From Anaerolineae bacterium (GTDB lineage: Bacteria; Chloroflexota; Anaerolineae; UBA4142; SHND01), in assembly GCA_020851635.1 (NCBI GenBank), contig JADZCJ010000027.1, positions 1-37,626 of the forward strand: 37,626 bases of DNA, read 5' to 3'. Shown here piece by piece: positions 37,544 through 37,626 of this stretch (position 1 is the first letter of the stretch; each line of letters opens with the position of its first letter). Position numbers and translations under genes: made by a program. The notes below the pieces were generated by a model. That model did not search any database. It saw nothing but the letters and a program-made list of their open reading frames with translations, and was not told the origin of the DNA.

Positions 37544-37626
37544 ATGGACTTTCCCATGCTTTCGTTACTCGACGCGGTCAGCAGTCTCGAATGGATCCAG
37601 CAGTATTTTCATCCGGAGGGCTTGCA
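37544..37626 (+). CDS. N-terminal fragment, possibly of a transposase
   Basis: An ATG opens a frame of 27 codons running off the right edge (MDFPMLSLLDAVSSLEWIQQ, then YFHPEGL). The opening MDFP, a short Leu-rich helix and an H-P-x-G-L before the expected zinc ribbon resemble transposases I recall from GC-rich bacteria. Only 83 bases are available and no terminal repeat can be judged, so this is tentative. It is transcribed away from the URO-D-like operon. Confidence 0.35.
   Translation, partial: MDFPMLSLLDAVSSLEWIQQYFHPEGL

Overview
The window looks like a chromosomal segment of a free-living, GC-rich bacterium. My best guess is a member of the Chloroflexota (Anaerolineae-like). This is inference from the mix of genes: a LytR-CpsA-Psr protein, several very large GT39-type membrane glycosyltransferases with extracytoplasmic tails, a DUF5996 protein, a chagasin-type inhibitor, URO-D/MtaA-like genes in sugar operons, and arrays of heptanucleotide repeats. 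No rRNA or other phylogenetic marker is present to settle it.

Layout. (1) 1-4661, plus strand: the end of a sugar ABC transport operon. It holds the C-terminus of a periplasmic sugar-binding protein, an RbsA-type double ATPase, ribokinase, RbsD ribose pyranase and a URO-D/MtaA-like protein. The permease is not in the window and is probably upstream. A bidirectional hairpin terminator follows. (2) 4818-8756: a LytR-CpsA-Psr protein (minus) divergent from PEP carboxylase (plus). (3) 8915-9680: a terminator and a minus-strand tRNA operon in the order Pro(TGG), Gly(TCC), CAT-anticodon tRNA. A small HNH-endonuclease-like ORF fills the gap between the last two tRNAs and takes its stop codon from inside the CAT tRNA. 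(4) 9701-23584: an envelope glycan region. One GT39-type gene and a plus-strand lipoprotein phosphoesterase are followed by a tightly packed minus-strand operon: GT39-type, methyltransferase, GT39-type, YfhO-like, O-antigen ligase-like, DUF5996. All five heptanucleotide repeat arrays found lie here, three of them in frame inside membrane-protein genes. (5) 23679-31247: a REC-GAF-histidine kinase divergent from leucyl aminopeptidase; a chagasin/DUF333 protein whose signal peptide is split by a 10-base homopolymer; a membrane SH3 protein; and a GT4 glycosyltransferase. (6) 31365-37472, minus strand: an operon of a second URO-D/MtaA-like gene, a CocE/S15 hydrolase and two tandem neutral-ceramidase-like paralogues of identical length. 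(7) From 37544 to the right edge: the first codons of what may be a transposase.

How the parts fit. The left operon imports and phosphorylates a pentose, most likely ribose. PEP carboxylase feeds oxaloacetate to central metabolism. The middle region probably builds and processes a surface polysaccharide or glycolipid from polyprenyl-linked sugars: GT39-type transferases, a YfhO-like transferase and a polymerase/ligase in coupled reading frames, with an LCP protein nearby that could attach polymers to the wall. The right operon looks catabolic: two putative amidases or hydrolases, a Ser-hydrolase and a methyltransferase-fold protein. Its substrate cannot be read from the sequence.

The observations most worth following are the heptamer arrays in coding loops, the homopolymer-split signal peptide of the chagasin gene, the HNH ORF fitted between two tRNAs with odd T-loops, promoters that abut start codons (leaderless mRNAs), and the paired ceramidase-like operon. 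No CRISPR array, complete insertion sequence or prophage is visible, and no gap without a gene exceeds about 260 bases.
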